In this document: positions 56,441-64,000 of the stretch, one piece after another
Layout: every line of letters begins with the position of its first letter
Position numbering within the stretch: the first letter of the stretch is position 1
Origin: Chamaea fasciata
Lineage: Eukaryota > Chordata > Aves > Passeriformes > Sylviidae
DNA length: 64,000 nt
Reading direction: 5' to 3'
Assembly (NCBI GenBank): GCA_029207755.1
Contig: JARCOQ010000003.1
Location: 92,458,646-92,522,645, forward strand
The notes under the pieces: model-generated
What the model saw: the letters and a program-made list of their open reading frames with translations, nothing else
What the model was told of the DNA's origin: nothing
Database searches by the model: none
Translations under genes and position numbers: made by a program

Positions 56441-59400
56441 CAAATTTAGGGATTATTAATTCAAATTTTCAGAAAAATCTTGCTTTATGCAGTCAATATT
56501 TTAATAGTATTTAATAGTATCTAGCTCTATTATCTTGAATTAGGATATATGACATAGGTCAGCATCACTCATTTTGTAAACTTTTAGTTTACTGCTATAC
56601 CAAGACGATGAAATATGTATGAGAGCATAAGCTCACTTTTAACCAACATCTCCTTTTCTGAAGCCACTCCATCATGTCTTTTCAAGTGTTAAAGGTTCTT
56701 GGCAGCTGAAATAAAGAATTCACTGCTAAGGGGACAAGAGAACAATTGACTGTCTTTTTTAGTACTTCTTTATCATGAAGACATCTAATAAATTAAAAGA
56801 TAAAAATCAGACTAGCAGAGAAGAAAATATATTCCTCTAAGTAGCATATTGTATTTTATGGCTTCATTTTAAGATCTTTCATGCAATTGGTTTTTAATGT
56901 GGCTCTTCAGTGCAACAGTCTTTTCTTTTTTTCCTATGTTAAAGCAGGTGTGAATCATAAACATGCCATTTTTAATTTAGGAGGTCCTGATCCTGTCAGT
57001 ATATCTATACAACTTACTAGCTGTTGACAAGAATCTGACCTCTCTGCAGTAACTCATTGAGATAAAAACATTTTCTAGGCTGGTGTCTGAAGCATGAAGT
57101 TTTGAAAGGGACAGCTTGGGTTTTGTTACACACCATCATCAAAATGAAAAGAACAAGTTGCTCCGGTTCGATGTTTGTAATATAATAAAGCATAATGTAT
57201 TTCTGTTAGCTGCACAGTGATGGGAGGAATTCAAAAAAGAAAGTCTGACAACTTTTGGTCCAGCTGTCAAGACATTCTTATGTTGTCCGGTTCTCAGCTT
57301 TCTGAAATGGACACTAATGGGCATTCACATTGTCAGATATGCCAGCAAGGATTTTTTTTCTGCCAGCAATGGCAGTGATGTTTGGACAGAATTTGAGGTA
57401 ATTGTAGGCATGGATATAATTATATAAGTAAAGCATATTTATCTTATGCCACAACAGAGTCAAGAAAGTGTTTAGCAAACAGTAAGTGGAAGAAGGTCAG
57501 GGAGAGGGTTGTCACTCGACATTGATGTGTTCTCTTTTGTACTGCATAGCAGAAGCTGAGCTCTGAAAAGCATGCACTTAAGAAACCCTTGTTCCTTTTT
57601 TGATTGCTTGGACTTGACATTTAACATGTTTTCCCTGTATTACTGACTGTTTACATACAATCTAGTTTAATAAAGTATTTCAGAGTCTCTGAATATTTAA
57701 GTTTCCTAGTTTGTCCCCAGATAAAAGAATTGGTTTGCTTTCTCTCAAGCATTCTTTTGATGTTTGGATCTGTTTTAACTAAACCAATTTTTGAACTACA
57801 CTGGGCTAGTATTACGGAATGATTAGAATAAGAGAGATTTGAGGATTCAGAATAGTATTTGATTCTGCTTTTGACTTTCTCTAGCTTTAGAGAAGGTAAT
57901 GTTGCTTCTTCATATCAGGTATATCAAAGAAAATCAAAGTGTTTTATGACATTCTGATAGAATATTCTATAATATGCATCATCAGACCAAAGTAGTATAT
58001 CCTAATGGTGTGAAAAGTATAAGCAGCTAGCAAAAAAAAAAAAAAGGGTTTTTTACCTAATTATTAGAATCTGTTAAAGATTAATACATAGTATACTACA
58101 ATATCTAACAGTTACATAGAAAGTTAATTTGAAGGTTTTTGTTTGATCAGTCTGTTTAAATTTGGGATGCTATTCAACCAATGATGAATGAGCTGTATTA
58201 AAAGCACGTTATTAGTGTTGTTATGCAGCCACTGTTTTAGCTGTTTCTGTAACTAAGACAAAATATGTAAAAGTAATTTTATTCATACAGATCCAACCCT
58301 GCAGCTCTGTTACTCTCAACATACAGGAATGCTGAGTTCCAAAATACAAATTTCTTGATGACAGGAAACGAATTTATATTCACAGGATTCAGCAAGTACA
58401 TTGATATCTGTAAACAATTTAGACACTATGTCTTTGTTAGGTGCTTATTTATTTAATAACAGTGATTTTGGAGCAGATCTTTTTAAATTTTATTTTCTAT
58501 TCAAGAGTGAGAAGGATGAGAAAATGCAGAAGTAAGCATTGATTTGCTTAAGTTGCATCTGAACTCTGGATTTGCAAATTAGTGAACAGCAGTCTATATG
58601 GGGTACTTTGAATTACTGAGATGAGGCATTGCACTTCACTTAATACTGAAACAAACAGTTTTTGTGGATGCACATCACAGCTATTTAGTACTTATACTTA
58701 GTCAGTACCTACATTTTGGTCTCCCATGTACTTTATTAGGAAAAATATATTAACTTCAGCTAAAATTTGAGCTGTAAAAGACTGGAATTGTGTGAAATTT
58801 TTATTTGTATATTTAATATTTGTGAGCTTTTTATATTTGAGTGATAAAAAGTACATTCATAAAGGTTTATGAATGAAGTTAAAACCATGTCTGTATGAAA
58901 ATGTGCTCCTGTAATAAAATTGTATATTCCTAGAAAGGCTAGGGTCTCAGTGAATAATATCAGATATTGTTTCATTATGAACTATCTGCAACAAGAGGTT
59001 CTAAAATGTCACATAGCAGAATAAAGTCAAACATAACATAATTTCTGTACCAACCACAGTCCAGTTGCACATACTCTCACCAAACTGCTTAGATTTCATA
59101 GGAAGACATTGAGAGTAGTAGTCGAGGGGTTTTTTCAAACAACTGAATTGAAGGATGCACAGGCTCACCTTCAGTGAAGTGTCATGTTTCTCTGCTCCTT
59201 TGTGCTAATTAATTAAGAATTTTGTAATAATTAATTTTCAAAATCTCTTCTCACACATTGTGAAAATAATTTCCATTCTGTTTTGGCTTCTACAGATTAT
59301 ATTTTCATAAACATAGAAACTACATAATAATATTTCAGGAGTAATTTTCTCTAATAAATAAATGAGTTAGCAAATAAAATTGTATTTTAGACTGATTTTT

Positions 59401-60286
59401 GACTTCACAAAAGGTTTTTTATAAGGGGACATTATAAGGGGAATGAGATTCTGTTGTCAGACCATGAACTTACAAATTAATTCTTCTGGTCCTTGTGTTT
59501 GCAATGAAAATCTTAAAAGCACAGAATTACTTAATGTAATCTCTAGTTTCTCAAGTGTTTTGTTCATTTGGAGTATTCTCACTTAGTTGGAAAGGTTGAT
59601 ATTTAATTTTCCGTAGTGCTGACTAACAAGCTCCTTAGATAGGCACACAAGAGAAAAAAGTCATATGAACTTGACAAAAAGCAGAAGTTTGTTCTTTAGG
59701 TTGCCAAATTTAGATGAACAAATTTGAGAAATTATGTATCATGGAGAATCTTTTTTAAACTAATCTTTTGTTTTCTCACACCTGGCTTAAAAATAATTAA
59801 GAACAGACTATCCAGTGACACCTATGCAGAGATATGGTTTTGGGCTAAATTTACTAAATTTCAGTGTCTAAACTTCTTTATAGTCCATGGAGTTGCCTAA
59901 AAATAAGGAACCATCAATAAGTTCTGCTCATTTATTGTTGAAAAGAGAGAATATGCAAAAAGTGTATTTCTTCTTTCTCTCCCCACTTCCTTCAAAAGGA
60001 TAAGAAAGGAATAAAAAACCCTAAAAAAGCAAAATTAACAAACAAATAAAACCCAGGCTTTTTAACAAACAAGACTATAAAACTATAAAACTGTGTAGTG
60101 TGCCATAGCAATGTGATCTAGTAACTGGTACAGTCACATCTTTGTGCTTCAGCCATACTGCTCACATTCTGTAGAACAGTTCTAAAAACTTCTGTGTTTT
60201 AAACAAATATTCTGTTTATTGTTAAAAGGAATTTTGAATTAATGTTTTCTTAAATACCCATAATTCTGTGGAAAGAATTCATTTAG

Positions 60287-64000
<3,714 letters not shown>

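Overview
The window is vertebrate nuclear DNA, most probably from a bird. It carries an internal stretch of one very large gene on the + strand, CSMD1 (CUB and Sushi multiple domains 1). Evidence for a bird: many fragments of CR1-type LINEs with the typical ATTCTATGA-like 3' end, fragments of an LTR that I know from avian ERVL elements, AT-rich introns of 0.6-10 kb, and no SINE/Alu/B1 or L1 sequence. A crocodilian or turtle, which also carry CR1, is less likely but not excluded.

Fifteen exons can be placed by eye with splice sites: 6517-6708, 11087-11213, 13131-13333, 21512-21703, 23796-23934, 26730-26917, 28749-28943, 31237-31353, 32789-32902, 34783-34878, 42015-42218, 43323-43447, 44056-44152, 50067-50171 and 60357-60475. 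Joined, they give one open frame of 737 complete codons with no stop. The order is Sushi, CUB, Sushi, CUB, Sushi, CUB, Sushi, CUB and the first two thirds of a Sushi. Every domain border is a phase-1 intron. Each CUB is encoded by 327 or 330 nt, and each complete Sushi by one exon of 192-204 nt. From the known layout of the protein (14 CUBs, then a run of Sushi domains) I infer that these are CUB 8-11 and Sushi 7-11. The start, signal peptide, C-terminal Sushi run, transmembrane segment and cytoplasmic tail lie outside the window. CSMD1 is a type I membrane protein of brain and other tissues that limits complement activation.

Everything else is intronic. Intron 5' of the first exon (1-6516) holds an antisense CR1 split by a ~0.73 kb insertion. 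The 11.2-13.1 kb intron holds an antisense ERVL-type LTR remnant. The 13.3-21.5 kb intron holds a long hairpin at 14008-14100. The 34.9-42.0 kb intron holds a CR1 end and an old ERVL-like patch. The 44.2-50.1 kb intron holds a second ERVL LTR piece and a long CR1 carrying a 504-bp solo LTR with a 6-bp target duplication. The 50.2-60.4 kb intron holds three CR1 pieces, one with its 5' part inverted. Simple repeats include (TA)20, (TCTG)8, a 45-bp poly-A and a 13-bp poly-G.

I found no second gene, RNA gene of a known family, CRISPR array or prokaryotic-type system. The points most worth checking are the 93-nt hairpin, a GC-AG intron inside a CUB domain, shifting intron positions between the CUB repeats, and the nested transposon insertions.
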